From: Archivesica marissinica
Taxonomy: Eukaryota > Mollusca > Bivalvia > Venerida > Vesicomyidae
Assembly: GCA_014843695.1 (NCBI GenBank)
Contig: CM026393.1
Location: forward strand, 10,870,734 to 10,934,733
Direction: 5' to 3'
DNA length: 64,000 nt
How positions within the stretch are numbered: the first letter of the stretch is position 1; each line of letters opens with the position of its first letter. Below, piece by piece: positions 28,991 through 42,493 of this stretch. The position numbers and the translations under genes are program-made. The notes under the pieces were generated by a model. The model was not told where the DNA came from. It ran no database searches and worked only from the letters and a program-made list of their open reading frames with translations.

Positions 28991-29820
28991 TATAACCATG
29001 GTTCCACGCCGTTATCTATAACCATGGTTCCACGCCGTTATCTATAACCATGGTTCCATACCGTTATATATAACCGTGGTTCCATGCCGTTATCTATAAC
29101 CATGGTTCCACGCCATTATCTATAACCATGGTTCCACGCAGTTATCTATAACCATGGTTCCACGCAGTTATCTATAACCGTGGTTCCACGCCGTTATCTA
29201 TAACCGTGGTTCCACGTAGTTATCTATAACCATGGTTCCACACCATTATCAATAACCATGGATCCACGCAGTTATCTATAACAATGGTTCCACACCATTA
29301 TCTATAACCATGGTTCCACGCAGTTAACTATAAACATGGTTCCACACCATTATCTATAACAATGGTTCCACGTAGTTATCTATAACCATGGTTCCACGCC
29401 CTTATCTATAACCGTTGTTCCACGTAGTTATCTATAACCATGGTTCCACGCCGTTATCTATAACCATGGTTCCACGCCGTTATCTATAACCATGGTTACT
29501 TACCATTATCTATAACCATGGTTCCATATCATTATCTATAACCGTGGTTCCACGCAGTTATCTATAACCATGGTTCCACGTAGTTACCTATAACCATGGT
29601 TCCACGCAGTTATCTATAACCATGGTTCCACGCCGTTATCTATAACCATGGTTTCACGCAGTTATCCATAACCATGGTTCCACGCCGTTATCTATAACCA
29701 TGGTTCAATGCCATTATCTATAACCATGGTTCCACGCCATTATCTATAACCATGATTCCATGCCATTATCTATAACCATGGTTCCATGCCATTATCTATA
29801 ACCATGGTTCCACGCAGTTA

Positions 29821-30112
29821 TCAATAACCATGGTCAACACAATTATATATAACCAGGTTCAACGCCGTTATCAATAACCATGGTTCACACACTAATCTAT
29901 AACCATGGCTTCCCACGCAGTATCTATAACCATGGTTCACACCATATCTATAACCATGCGCTTACACGCCATTTATCTATAACCATGGTTCCACAGCCCG
30001 TTATCAATACAACGGTTCCACACAATTATATATAACCATGGTTCCAACGCAGTTATCTAAACCATGTTTCCACGCCATTATCTATAACCTGTTCTACGCA
30101 TATCTATAACCG
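29821..30112 (+). repeat. most degraded patch of the array
   Basis: Nearly every one of about eleven units carries an insertion or deletion, for example CATGGTCAACAC, ACACACTAATC, CATGGCTTCCCACG, CATGCGCTTACACG, CCACAGCCCG, ATCAATACAACGG and ATAACCTGTTCTACGC. Before and after it, units are regular. The mixture of 1-bp gains and losses, many next to short homopolymers, is typical of unpolished long-read consensus; true decay is the alternative. Confidence 0.75.
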
Positions 30113-31185
30113 TGGTTCCACGTAGTTATCTATAACCATGGTTCCACGCCCTTATCAATAACCGTGGATCCACGTAGTTATCTATAACCATGGTTCCACG
30201 CAGTTATCTATAACCGTGGTTCCACGCCGTTATCTATAACCGTGGTTCCACGTAGTTATCTATAACCATGGTTCCACGCAGTTATCTATAACTGTGGTTC
30301 CACGCCGTTATCTATAACCGTGGTTCCACGTAGTTATCTATAACCATGGTTCCACGCAGTTATCTATAACCATGATTCCACAACGTTATCTATAAACGTG
30401 GTTCCACGCTATTATCTATAACCATGGTTCCACACCATTATCTATAACTATGGTTCCACACCGTTATCTATAACCATGGTTCCACACCATTATCTATAAC
30501 CATTGTTCCATGCCATTATCTATAACCATGGTTCCACACCATTATCTATAACCATGGATTCATGCAGTTACCTATAACCATGGTTCCACGCCATTATCTA
30601 TAACCATGGTTCCACGCCGTTATCTATAACCATGGTTCCACACCATTATCTATAACCATGGATCCACGCAGTTATCTATAACCATGGTTCCACATCATTA
30701 TATATAACCATGGTTCTATGCCATTATCTATAACCGTGGTTCCACGTCGTTATCTATAACCATGGTTCCACGCCATTATCTATAACCATGGTTCCACGCA
30801 GTTATCTATAACCATGATTCCACGCCGTTATCTATAACCGTGGTTCCACGCTGTTATCTATAACCATGGTTCCACACCATTATCAATAACCATGGTTCCA
30901 CACCATTATCTATAACCATGATTCCATGCCATTATCGATAACCATGGTTCCACGCCGTTATCTATAACCATGGTTCCACGCCGTTATCTATAACCATGGT
31001 TCAACGCCGTTATCTATAACCATGGTTCCATACCATTATCTATAACCATGGTTCCATACTATTATCTATAACCGTGGTTCCACGCAGTTATCTATAACCA
31101 TGGTTACACGTAGTTATCTATAACCATGGTTCCACGCAGTTATCTATAACCATGGTTCCACGCCGTTATCTATAACCATGGTTCC

Positions 31186-32185
31186 NNNNNNNNNNNNNNN
31201 NNNNNNNNNNNNNNNNNNNNNNNNNNNNNNNNNNNNNNNNNNNNNNNNNNNNNNNNNNNNNNNNNNNNNNNNNNNNNNNNNNNNNNNNNNNNNNNNNNNN
31301 NNNNNNNNNNNNNNNNNNNNNNNNNNNNNNNNNNNNNNNNNNNNNNNNNNNNNNNNNNNNNNNNNNNNNNNNNNNNNNNNNNNNNNNNNNNNNNNNNNNN
31401 NNNNNNNNNNNNNNNNNNNNNNNNNNNNNNNNNNNNNNNNNNNNNNNNNNNNNNNNNNNNNNNNNNNNNNNNNNNNNNNNNNNNNNNNNNNNNNNNNNNN
31501 NNNNNNNNNNNNNNNNNNNNNNNNNNNNNNNNNNNNNNNNNNNNNNNNNNNNNNNNNNNNNNNNNNNNNNNNNNNNNNNNNNNNNNNNNNNNNNNNNNNN
31601 NNNNNNNNNNNNNNNNNNNNNNNNNNNNNNNNNNNNNNNNNNNNNNNNNNNNNNNNNNNNNNNNNNNNNNNNNNNNNNNNNNNNNNNNNNNNNNNNNNNN
31701 NNNNNNNNNNNNNNNNNNNNNNNNNNNNNNNNNNNNNNNNNNNNNNNNNNNNNNNNNNNNNNNNNNNNNNNNNNNNNNNNNNNNNNNNNNNNNNNNNNNN
31801 NNNNNNNNNNNNNNNNNNNNNNNNNNNNNNNNNNNNNNNNNNNNNNNNNNNNNNNNNNNNNNNNNNNNNNNNNNNNNNNNNNNNNNNNNNNNNNNNNNNN
31901 NNNNNNNNNNNNNNNNNNNNNNNNNNNNNNNNNNNNNNNNNNNNNNNNNNNNNNNNNNNNNNNNNNNNNNNNNNNNNNNNNNNNNNNNNNNNNNNNNNNN
32001 NNNNNNNNNNNNNNNNNNNNNNNNNNNNNNNNNNNNNNNNNNNNNNNNNNNNNNNNNNNNNNNNNNNNNNNNNNNNNNNNNNNNNNNNNNNNNNNNNNNN
32101 NNNNNNNNNNNNNNNNNNNNNNNNNNNNNNNNNNNNNNNNNNNNNNNNNNNNNNNNNNNNNNNNNNNNNNNNNNNNNNNNNNNNN
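31186..32185. other. assembly gap of exactly 1000 N
   Basis: Exactly 1000 N within the array. The left side stops at unit position 21 (GGTTCC) and the right side resumes at position 25 (CC before ATTATC). An in-register gap would therefore be 3 bp plus a multiple of 26, for example 981 or 1007 bp, and 1000 does not fit. The length is therefore most likely a scaffolding placeholder. Long apparent reading frames across it consist of unknown bases and mean nothing. Confidence 0.97.
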
Positions 32186-34417
32186 CCATTATCTATAACC
32201 ATGGTTCCACGCCGTTATCAATAACCATGGTTCCACACCATTATCTATAACCATGGTTCCACGTAGTTATCTATAACCATGGTTCCACGCAGTTATCTAT
32301 AACCATGGTTCTACGCCGTTATCTATAACCATGGTTCCACGTAGTTATCTATAACCATGGTTCCACGCCGTTATCTATAACCATGGTTCCACGCAGTTAT
32401 CTATAACCATGGTTCCACGCGGTTATCTATAACCATGGTTCCACGCCGTTATCTATAACCATGGTTCTACGCCATTATCTATAACCATGGTTCCACGCAG
32501 TTATCTATAACCATGATTCCACGCCGTTATCTATAACCGTGGTTCCACGCCGTTATCTATAACCATGGTTCCACGCCATTATCTATAACCATGGTTCCAC
32601 GCCGTTATCTATAACCATGGTTCCACGCCGTTATCTATAACCGTGGTTCCACGTAGTTATCTATAACCATGGTTCCACACCGTTATCTATAACCATGGTT
32701 CCACGCCATTTATCTATAACCATGGTTCCATACATTATCTATAACCATGGTTCCACGCCATTATCTATACCATGGTTCCACGCCGTTATCTATAACCATG
32801 GTTCCACGCCGTTATCTATAACCATGGTTCCACGCAGTTATCTATACCATGGTTCCACGCCGTTATCTATAACCATGGTTCCACGCCGTTATCTATAACC
32901 ATGGTTCCACGCCGTTATCTAACCATGGTTCCACGCATTATCTATAACCATGGTCCCGCCGTTATCTATAACCATGGTTCCACGCCGTTATCTATAACCA
33001 TGGTTCCACGCAGTTATCTATAACCATGGTTCCACGCCATTATCTATAACCATGGTTCCACGCCGTTATCTATAACCATGGTTCCACGCCATTATCTATA
33101 ACCATGGTTCCACGCCGTTATCTATAACCATGGTTCCACGCCATTATCTATAACCATGGTTCCACGCAGTTATCTATAACCGTGGTTCCACGCCGTTATC
33201 TATAACCATGGTTCCACGCTGTTATCTATAACTATGGTTCCACACCATTATCTATAACCATGGTTCCACACCATTATCTATAACCATGGTTCCATGCCAT
33301 TATCTATAACCATGGTTCCACACCATTATCTATAACCATGGATCCATGCAGTTACCTATAACCATGGTTCCACGCCTTTATCTATAACCATGGTTCCACG
33401 CCGTTATCTATAACCGTGGTTCCACACCGATACCTATAACCATGGTTCCACGCCGTTATCTATAACCATGGTTCCACACCATTATCTATAACCATGGTTC
33501 CACAACATTATCTATAACCATTGATCCACGCAGTTATCTATAACCATGGTTCCACATCATTATCTATAACCATGGATCCACGCAGTTATCTATAACCATG
33601 GTTCCATGCCATTATCTATAACCGTGGTTCCACGTCGTTATCTATAACCATGGTTCCACGCCATTATCTATAACCATGGTTCTACGCCGTTATCTATAAC
33701 CGTGGTTCAACGCCGTTATCTATAACCATGGATCCACGCAGTTATCTATAACCATGGTTCCATGCCATTATCTATAACCGTGGTTCCACGCTGTTATCTA
33801 TAACTATGGTTCCACACCATTATCTATAACCATGGTTCCACACCATTATCTATAACCATGGTTCCATGCCATTATCTATAACCATGGTTCCACGCCATTA
33901 TCTATAACCATGGTTCCACGCCGTTATCTATAACCATGGTTCCACGCCGTTATCTATAACCATGGTTCCACGCCGTTATCTATAACCATGGTTCCACGCC
34001 GTTATCTATAACCATGGTTCCACGCCGTTATCTATAACGTTGTTCCACGCCGTTATCTATAACCATGGTTCCACGCCGTTATCTATAACCATGGTTCCAC
34101 GCCGTTATCTATAACCGTGGTTCCACGCAGTTATCTATAACCATGGTTCCACGCAGTTATCTATAACCATGGTTCCACGCAGTTATCTATAACCATGGTT
34201 CCACGCCGTTATCTATAACCATGGTTCCACGCCGTTATCTATAACCATGGTTCCACGCGTTATCTATAACCATGGTTCCACGCCGTTATCTATAACCATG
34301 GTTCCACGCATTATCTATAACCATGGTTCCACGCCGTTATCTATAACCATGGTTCCACGCTGTTATCTATAACCATGGTTCCACGCCATTATCTATAACC
34401 ATGGTTCCACACCGTTA

Positions 34418-34545
34418 TCTATAACTGTTCATGGTTCATGCCATTATCTATAACCATGGTTCCACGCCATTATCTATAACCATGTTCCAGCAGTTATCTA
34501 TAACCATGGTTCCACCCTTATTATCTGGTTCCACGCGTTATCTAT
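34418..34545 (+). repeat. indel-bearing patch
   Basis: Units read CTATAACTGTTCATGG, CATGTTCCAGCAG and CCACCCTTATTATCTGG, the last missing much of its TATAACCAT portion. Flanking units are consensus type. No foreign sequence is inserted; all pieces are recognisable satellite. Confidence 0.7.
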
Positions 34546-34940
34546 AACCATGGTTCCACACCATTATCTATAACCATGGTTCCACGCCGTTATCTATAAC
34601 CATGGTTCCACACCATTATCTATAACCATGGTTCCACACCATTATCTATAACCATTGTTCCACGCAGTTATCTATAACCATGGTTCCACACCATTATCTA
34701 TAACCATGGTTCCACGCCATTATCTATAACCATGGTTCCACGCCATTATCTATAACCATGGTTCCATGCCGTTATCTATAACCATGGTTCCACGCCATTA
34801 TCTATAACCATGGTTCCACGCCGTTATCTATAACCGTGGTTCCACGCCGTTATCTATAACCATGGTTCCACGCCGTTATCTATAACCATGGTTCCACACC
34901 ATTATCTATAACCATGGTTCCACACATTATCTATAACCAT

Positions 34941-37780
34941 GGTTCCACGCCATTATCTATAACCGTGGTTCCACGTAGTTATCTATAACCATGGTTCGAC
35001 ACCATTATCTATAACCATGGATCCACGCAGTTATCCATAACCATGGTTCCACACCATTATCTATAACCATGGTTCGACACCATTATCTATAACCATGGTT
35101 CTACGCCATTATCTATAACCATGGTTCCACGTAGTTATCTATAACCATGGTTCCACGCCCTTATCTATAACCGTAGTTCCACGTAGTTATTTATAACCAT
35201 GGTTCCACGCAGTTATCAATAATCGTGGTTCCACGTAGTTATTTATAACCATGGTTCCACGCCGTTATCTATAACCATGGTTCTAGGCCATTATCTATAA
35301 CCATGGTTCTACGCCATTATCTATAACCATGGTTCTACGCAGTTATCTATAACCATGATTCCACGCCGTTATCTATAATCATGGTTCCACGCTGTTATCT
35401 ATAACCATGGTTCCACACCATTATCTATCACCATGGTTCCACACCATTATCTATAACCATGATTCCATGCCATTATCTATAACCATCGTTCCACGCCATT
35501 ATCTATAACCATGGTTCCACCCCGTTATCAATAACCATGGTTCCACGCCGTTATCTATAACCATGGTTCCATGCCGTTATCTATAACCATGGTTCCACGC
35601 CATTATATATAACCATGGTTCCACGCCGTTATCTATAACCATGGTTCCACGCCGTTATCTATAACCGTTGTTCCACGCCGTTATCCATAACCAGGGTTCC
35701 ACGCCGTTATCTATAACCATGGTTCCACGCCGTTATCTATAACCATGGTTCCACGCCGTTATCTATAACCATGGTTCCACACCGTTATATATATAACCGT
35801 GGTTCCATGCCGTTATCTATAACCATGGTTCCACGCCATTATCTATAACCATGGTTCCACGCAGTTATCTATAACCATGGTTCCACGCCGTTATCTATAA
35901 CCATGTTTCTACTCCATTATCTATAACCGTGGTTCCATGCAGTTATCTATAACCATGGTTCCACACCATTATCTATAACCATGGATCCACGCAGTTATTG
36001 ATAACCATGGTTCCACACCATTATCTATAACCATGGTTCCACGCAGTTATCTATAAACGTGGTTCCACACCATTATCTATAACCACGGTTCCACGTAGTT
36101 ATCTATAACCATGGTTCTACGCCATTATCTATAACCATGGTTCCACGCAGTTATCTATAACGGTGGTTCCACGCCGTTATCTATAACCGTGGTTCCACGT
36201 AGTTATCTATAACCATGGTTCCACGCAGTTATCTATAACCGTGGTTCCACGCCGTTATCTATAACCGTGGTTCCACGTAGTTATCTATAACTATGGTTCC
36301 ACGCCGTTATCTATAACCATGGTTGCACGCCGTTATCTATAACCATGGTTCTACGCAATTATCTATAACCATGGTTCCACGCAGTTATCTATAACCATGA
36401 TTCCACGCCGTTATCTATAACCGTGGTTCCACGTAGTTATCTATAACCATGGTTCCACACCATTATCTATAAGCATGGTTCCACACCATTATCTATAACC
36501 ATGGTTTCACGCCATTATCTATAACCATGGTTCCACGCAGTTATCTATAACCATGGTTCAACGCCATTATCTATAACCATGGTTCCATGTAGTTATCTAT
36601 AACCATGGTTCCACACCATTATCTATAACCATGGTTCCACGCCATTATCTATAACCTTGGTTCCACGCCGTTATCAATAACCATGGTTCCACATCTTTAT
36701 CTATAACCATGGGTCCACGTAGTTATCTATAACCATGGTTCCACGCCATTATCTATAACCATGATTCTACGCCATTATCTATAACCGTGGTTCCACGTAG
36801 TTATCTATAACCATGGTTCCACGCCCTTATCTATAACCGTGGTTCCACGTAGTTATCTATAACCATGGTTCCACGCAGTTATCTATAACCGTGGTTCCAC
36901 GCCGTTATCTATAACCGTGGTTCCACTTAGTTATCTATAACCATGGTTCCACGCAGTTTTCTATAACTGTGGTTCCACGCCGTTATCTATAACCGTGGTT
37001 CCACGTAGTTATCTATAACTATGGTTCCACGCAGTTATCTATAACCATAGTTCCACGCAGTTATCTATAACCATGGTTCCACGCCGTTATTTATAACCAT
37101 GGTTCCACGCCGTTATTTATAACCATAGTTCTACGCCATTATCTATAACCATGGTTCCACGCAGTTATCTATAACCGTGGTTCCACGCTGTTATCTATAA
37201 CCATGGTTCCACACCATTATCTATAACTATGGTTCCACACCGTTATCTATAACAATGGTTCCACACCATTATCTATAACCATGGTTCCATGCCATTATCT
37301 ATAACCATGGTTCCACACCATTATCTATAACCATGGATCCATGCAGTTACCTATAACCATGGTTCCACGCCTTTATCTATAACCATGGTTCCACGCCGTT
37401 ATCTATAACCGTGGTTCCACACCGATACCTATAACCATGGTTCCACGCCGTTATCTATAACCATGGTTCCACACCATTATCTATAACCATGGTTCCACAA
37501 CATTATCTATAACCATTGATCCACGCAGTTATCTATAACCATGGTTCCACATCATTATCTATAACCATGGATCCACGCAGTTATCTATAACCATGGTTCC
37601 ATGCCATTATCTATAACCGTGGTTCCACGTCGTTATCTATAACCATGGTTCCACGCCATTATCTATAACCATGGTTCCACGCCGTTATCTATAACCGTGG
37701 TTCCACGCCGTTATCTATAACCATGGTTCCACGCAGTTATCTATAACCATGGTTCCATGCCATTATCTATAACCGTGGCG
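34941..37780 (+). repeat. 177-unit duplication, left copy
   Basis: Nearly identical to 39528-42370 with a constant offset of 4587 bp: GTTCGACACC at 34994/39581, the AT-extended unit GTTATATATATAACC at 35784/40371, and GGATCCATGCAG at 37335/41922. The offset equals 177 units less 15 bp, which the small indels between the copies account for. Over about 2.8 kb I see very few differences until TTCCACGCCG versus TTCTACGCCG near 37675/42262. This is among the most recent large duplications in the window. Confidence 0.88.
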
Positions 37781-37901
37781 CTGTTATCTATAACCATGGT
37801 TCCACGCCATTATCTATAACCATGGTTCCACACCATTATCTATAACCATGGTTCCATGCCATTATCTATAACCATGGTTCCACACCATTATCTATAACCA
37901 T
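37335..37901 (+). repeat. 22-unit repeat with internal 5-bp deletion
   Basis: GGATCCATGCAG at 37335 is followed 567 bp later by the equivalent unit GGTTCCATGCAG at 37902. That is 22 units (572 bp) less 5 bp, matching the shortened unit CCGTGGCGCTG near 37776. The same 22-unit period is intact at 41922 to 42494. The second unit here has lost both the GGATCC and the TTACC variants, looking more like the consensus. Confidence 0.7.
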
Positions 37902-38249
37902 GGTTCCATGCAGTTATCTATAACCATGGTTCCACGCCTTTATCTATAACCATGGTTCCACGCCGTTATCTATAACCGTGGTTCCACACCGTTATCTATA
38001 ACCATGGTTCCACGCCGTTATCTATAACCATGGTTCCACACCATTATCTATAACCATGTTCCACAACATTATCTATAACCATTGATCCACGCAGTTATCT
38101 ATAACCATGGTTCCACATCATTATCTATAACCATGGATCCACGCAGTTATCTATAACCATGGTTCCATGCCATTATCTATAACCGTGGTTCCACGTCGTT
38201 ATCTATAACCATGGTTCCACGCCATTATCTATAACCATGGTTCCACGCC

Positions 38250-38425
38250 GTTATCTATAACGTGGTTCACCGCCGTTATCTATAACCATGGTTCCACGCC
38301 GTTATCTATAACCATGGTTCCACGCCGTTATCTATAACCGTGGTTCCACGCTGTTATCTATAACATGGTTCCACACCATTATCTATAACCATGGTTCCAC
38401 TATCTATACCATGATCCAGCCATTA
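38250..38425 (+). repeat. indel-bearing patch
   Basis: Losses include TAACGTGGTTCACCGCC, TAACATGG and a shortened run CCACTATCTATACCATGATC. These fall between the two 177-unit copies and explain most of the departure of their 4587-bp offset from a whole number of units. Confidence 0.7.
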
Positions 38426-39527
38426 TCTATAACCATGGTTCCACGCCATTATCTATAACCATGGTTCCACGCCGTTATCTATAACCATGGTTCCACGCCG
38501 TTATCTATAACCATGGTTCCACGCCGTTATCTATAACCATGGTTCCACGCCATTATCTATAACCATGGTTCCACGCCGTTATCTATAACCATGGTTCCAC
38601 GCCGTTATCTATAACCGTTGTTCCACGCCGTTATCTATAACCATGGTTCCACGCCGTTATCTATAACCATGGTTCCACGCCGTTATCTATAACCGTGGTT
38701 CCACGTAGTTATCTATAACCATGGTTCCACGCAGTTATCTATAACCATGGTTCCACGCCGTTATCTATAACCATGGTTCCACGCCGTTATCTATAACCAT
38801 GGTTCCACGCCGTTATCTATAACCATGGTTCTACGCCATTATCTATAACCATGGTTCCACGCAGTTATCTATAACCATGGTTCCACACCGTTATCTATAA
38901 CCGTGGTTCCACGCTGTTATCTATAACCATGGTTCCACACCATTATCTATAACTATGGTTCCACACCGTTATCTATAACAATGGTTCCACACCATTATCT
39001 ATAACCATGGTTCCATGCCATTATCTATAACCATGGTTCCACACCATTATCTATAACCATGGATCCATGCAGTTACCTATAACCATGGTTCCACGCCTTT
39101 ATCTATAACCATGGTTCCACGCCGTTATCTATAACCGTGGTTCCACACCGATACCTATAACCATGGTTCCACGCCGTTATCTATAACCATGGTTCCACAC
39201 CATTATCTATAACCATATTCCACAACATTATCTATAACCATTGATCCACGCAGTTATCTATAACCATGGTTCCACATCATTATCTATAACCATGGATCCA
39301 CGCAGTTATCTATAACCATGTTTCCATGCCATTATCTATAACCGTGGTTCCACGTCGTTATCTATAACCATGGTTCCACGCCATTATCTATAACCATGGT
39401 TCCACGCCGTTATCTATAACCGTGGTTCAACGCCGTTATCTATAACCATGGATCCACGCAGTTATCTATAACCATGGTTCAACGCCGTTATCTATAACCA
39501 TGGTTCCACACCATTATCTATAACCAT

Positions 39528-42370
39528 GGATCCACGCCATTATCTATAACCGTGGTTCCACGTAGTTATCTATAACCATGGTTCGACACCATTATCTATA
39601 ACCATGGATCCACGCAGTTATCCATAACCATGGTTCCACACCATTATCTATAACCATGGTTCGACACCATTATCTATAACCATGGTTCTACGCCATTATC
39701 TATAACCATGGTTCCACGTAGTTATCTATAACCATGGTTCCACGCCCTTATCTATAACCGTAGTTCCACGTAGTTATTTATAACCATGGTTCCACGCAGT
39801 TATCAATAATCGTGGTTCCACGTAGTTATTTATAACCATGGTTCCACGCCGTTATCTATAACCATGGTTCTAGGCCATTATCTATAACCATGGTTCTACG
39901 CCATTATCTATAACCATGGTTCTACGCAGTTATCTATAACCATGATTCCACGCCGTTATCTATAATCATGGTTCCACGCTGTTATCTATAACCATGGTTC
40001 CACACCATTATCTATAACCATGGTTCCACACCATTATCTATAACCATGATTCCATGCCATTATCTATAACCATCGTTCCACGCCATTATCTATAACCATG
40101 GTTCCACCCCGTTATCAATAACCATGGTTCCACGCCGTTATCTATAACCATGGTTCCATGCCGTTATCTATAACCATGGTTCCACGCCATTATATATAAC
40201 CATGGTTCCACGCCGTTATCTATAACCATGGTTCCACGCCGTTATCTATAACCGTTGTTCCACGCCGTTATCCATAACCAGGGTTCCACGCCGTTATCTA
40301 TAACCATGGTTCCACGCCGTTATCTATAACCATGGTTCCACGCCGTTATCTATAACCATGGTTCCACACCGTTATATATATAACCGTGGTTCCATGCCGT
40401 TATCTATAACCATGGTTCCACGCCATTATCTATAACCATGGTTCCACGCAGTTATCTATAACCATGGTTCCACGCCGTTATCTATAACCATGGTTCTACT
40501 CCATTATCTATAACCGTGGTTCCATGCAGTTATCTATAACCATGGTTCCACACCATTATCTATAACCATGGATCCACGCAGTTATTGATAACCATGGTTC
40601 CACACCATTATCTATAACCATGGTTCCACGCAGTTATCTATAAACGTGGTTCCACACCATTATCTATAACCACGGTTCCACGTAGTTATCTATAACCATG
40701 GTTCTACGCCATTATCTATAACCATGGTTCCACGCAGTTATCTATAACGGTGGTTCCACGCCGTTATCTATAACCGTGGTTCCACGTAGTTATCTATAAC
40801 CATGGTTCCACGCAGTTATCTATAACCGTGGTTCCACGCCGTTATCTATAACCGTGGTTCCACGTAGTTATCTATAACTATGGTTCCACGCCGTTATCTA
40901 TAACCATGGTTGCACGCCGTTATCTATAACCATGGTTCTACGCAATTATCTATAACCATGGTTCCACGCAGTTATCTATAACCATGATTCCACGCCGTTA
41001 TCTATAACCGTGGTTCCACGTAGTTATCTATAACCATGGTTCCACACCATTATCTATAAGCATGGTTCCACACCATTATCTATAACCATGGTTTCACGCC
41101 ATTATCTATAACCATGGTTCCACGCAGTTATCTATAACCATGGTTCAACGCCATTATCTATAACCATGGTTCCATGTAGTTATCTATAACCATGGTTCCA
41201 CACCATTATCTATAACCATGGTTCCACGCCATTATCTATAACCTTGGTTCCACGCCGTTATCAATAACCATGGTTCCACATCTTTATCTATAACCATGGG
41301 TCCACGTAGTTATCTATAACCATGGTTCCACGCCATTATCTATAACCATGATTCTACGCCATTATCTATAACCGTGGTTCCACGTAGTTATCTATAACCA
41401 TGGTTCCACGCCCTTATCTATAACCGTGGTTCCACGTAGTTATCTATAACCATGGTTCCACGCAGTTATCTATAACCGTGGTTCCACGCCGTTATCTATA
41501 ACCGTGGTTCCACTTAGTTATCTATAACCATGGTTCCACGCAGTTTTCTATAACTGTGGTTCCACGCCGTTATCTATAACCGTGGTTCCACGTAGTTATC
41601 TATAACTATGGTTCCACGCAGTTATCTATAACCATAGTTCCACGCAGTTATCTATAACCATGGTTCCACGCCGTTATTTATAACCATGGTTCCACGCCGT
41701 TATTTATAACCATAGTTCTACGCCATTATCTATAACCATGGTTCCACGCAGTTATCTATAACCGTGGTTCCACGCTGTTATCTATAACCATGGTTCCACA
41801 CCATTATCTATAACTATGGTTCCACACCGTTATCTATAACAATGGTTCCACACCATTATCTATAACCATGGTTCCATGCCATTATCTATAACCATGGTTC
41901 CACACCATTATCTATAACCATGGATCCATGCAGTTACCTATAACCATGGTTCCACGCCTTTATCTATAACCATGGTTCCACGCCGTTATCTATAACCGTG
42001 GTTCCACACCGATACCTATAACCATGGTTCCACGCCGTTATCTATAACCATGGTTCCACACCATTATCTATAACCATGGTTCCACAACATTATCTATAAC
42101 CATTGATCCACGCAGTTATCTATAACCATGGTTCCACATCATTATCTATAACCATGGATCCACGCAGTTATCTATAACCATGGTTCCATGCCATTATCTA
42201 TAACCGTGGTTCCACGTCGTTATCTATAACCATGGTTCCACGCCATTATCTATAACCATGGTTCTACGCCGTTATCTATAACCGTGGTTCAACGCCGTTA
42301 TCTATAACCATGGATCCACGCAGTTATCTATAACCATGGTTCCATGCCATTATCTATAACCGTGGTTCCA
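39528..42370 (+). repeat. 177-unit duplication, right copy
   Basis: Right partner of the block at 34941. It shares the private 2-bp AT expansion at 40371 and the unusual units TAAGCATGG (near 41058), ACATCTTTATC (near 41278) and GGTCCACGTAG (near 41299). At its end it passes into a 22-unit repeat whose marker GGATCCATGCAG lies at 41922 and 42494 (572 bp, exactly 22 units) and again at 43637 (44 units less 1). Confidence 0.88.
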
Positions 42371-42493
42371 CGCTGTTATCTATAACTATGGTTCCACACC
42401 ATTATCTATAACCATGGTTCCACACCATTATCTATAACCATGGTTCCATGCCATTATCTATAACCATGGTTCCACACCATTATCTATAACCAT

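Larger units (their letters stand above)
1..31185 (+). repeat. 26-bp satellite array, block 1
   Basis: About 1,200 head-to-tail copies of a 26-bp unit with no unrelated sequence. The unit begins GTTATCTATAAC and ends GGTTCCACGCC. The register is very stable: from the first unit at 4 to 8400 only 2 bp are lost, and to 13130 only 4 bp, all traceable to single-base deletions (near 1635, 9905 and 10123). Units differ by point changes, mainly ACCATGG/ACCGTGG, ACGCC/ACACC/ATGCC and a CCG/CCA/CAG/TAG junction before TTATC. Coding is excluded by structure: 26 is not a multiple of 3, so every + frame meets the TAA of CTATAACC once per 78 bp, and the minus strand has TAG and TAA in each unit. The array enters from beyond the left edge and stops only at an assembly gap. 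Similarity is direct; a heterochromatic location is inference. Confidence 0.98.

Noticed and set aside
31144..32224. Open reading frames of about 340-350 codons across the first gap on both strands
   Set aside because: They consist almost wholly of unknown bases; only a few satellite-derived codons lie at each end.
32695..32898. 67-codon reading frame on the + strand
   Set aside because: It is pure satellite. An extra T near 32709 and single-base losses near 32734, 32769 and 32846 keep it away from the TAA that normally closes each frame within 26 codons. No start-site signal, domain or codon bias supports a gene.
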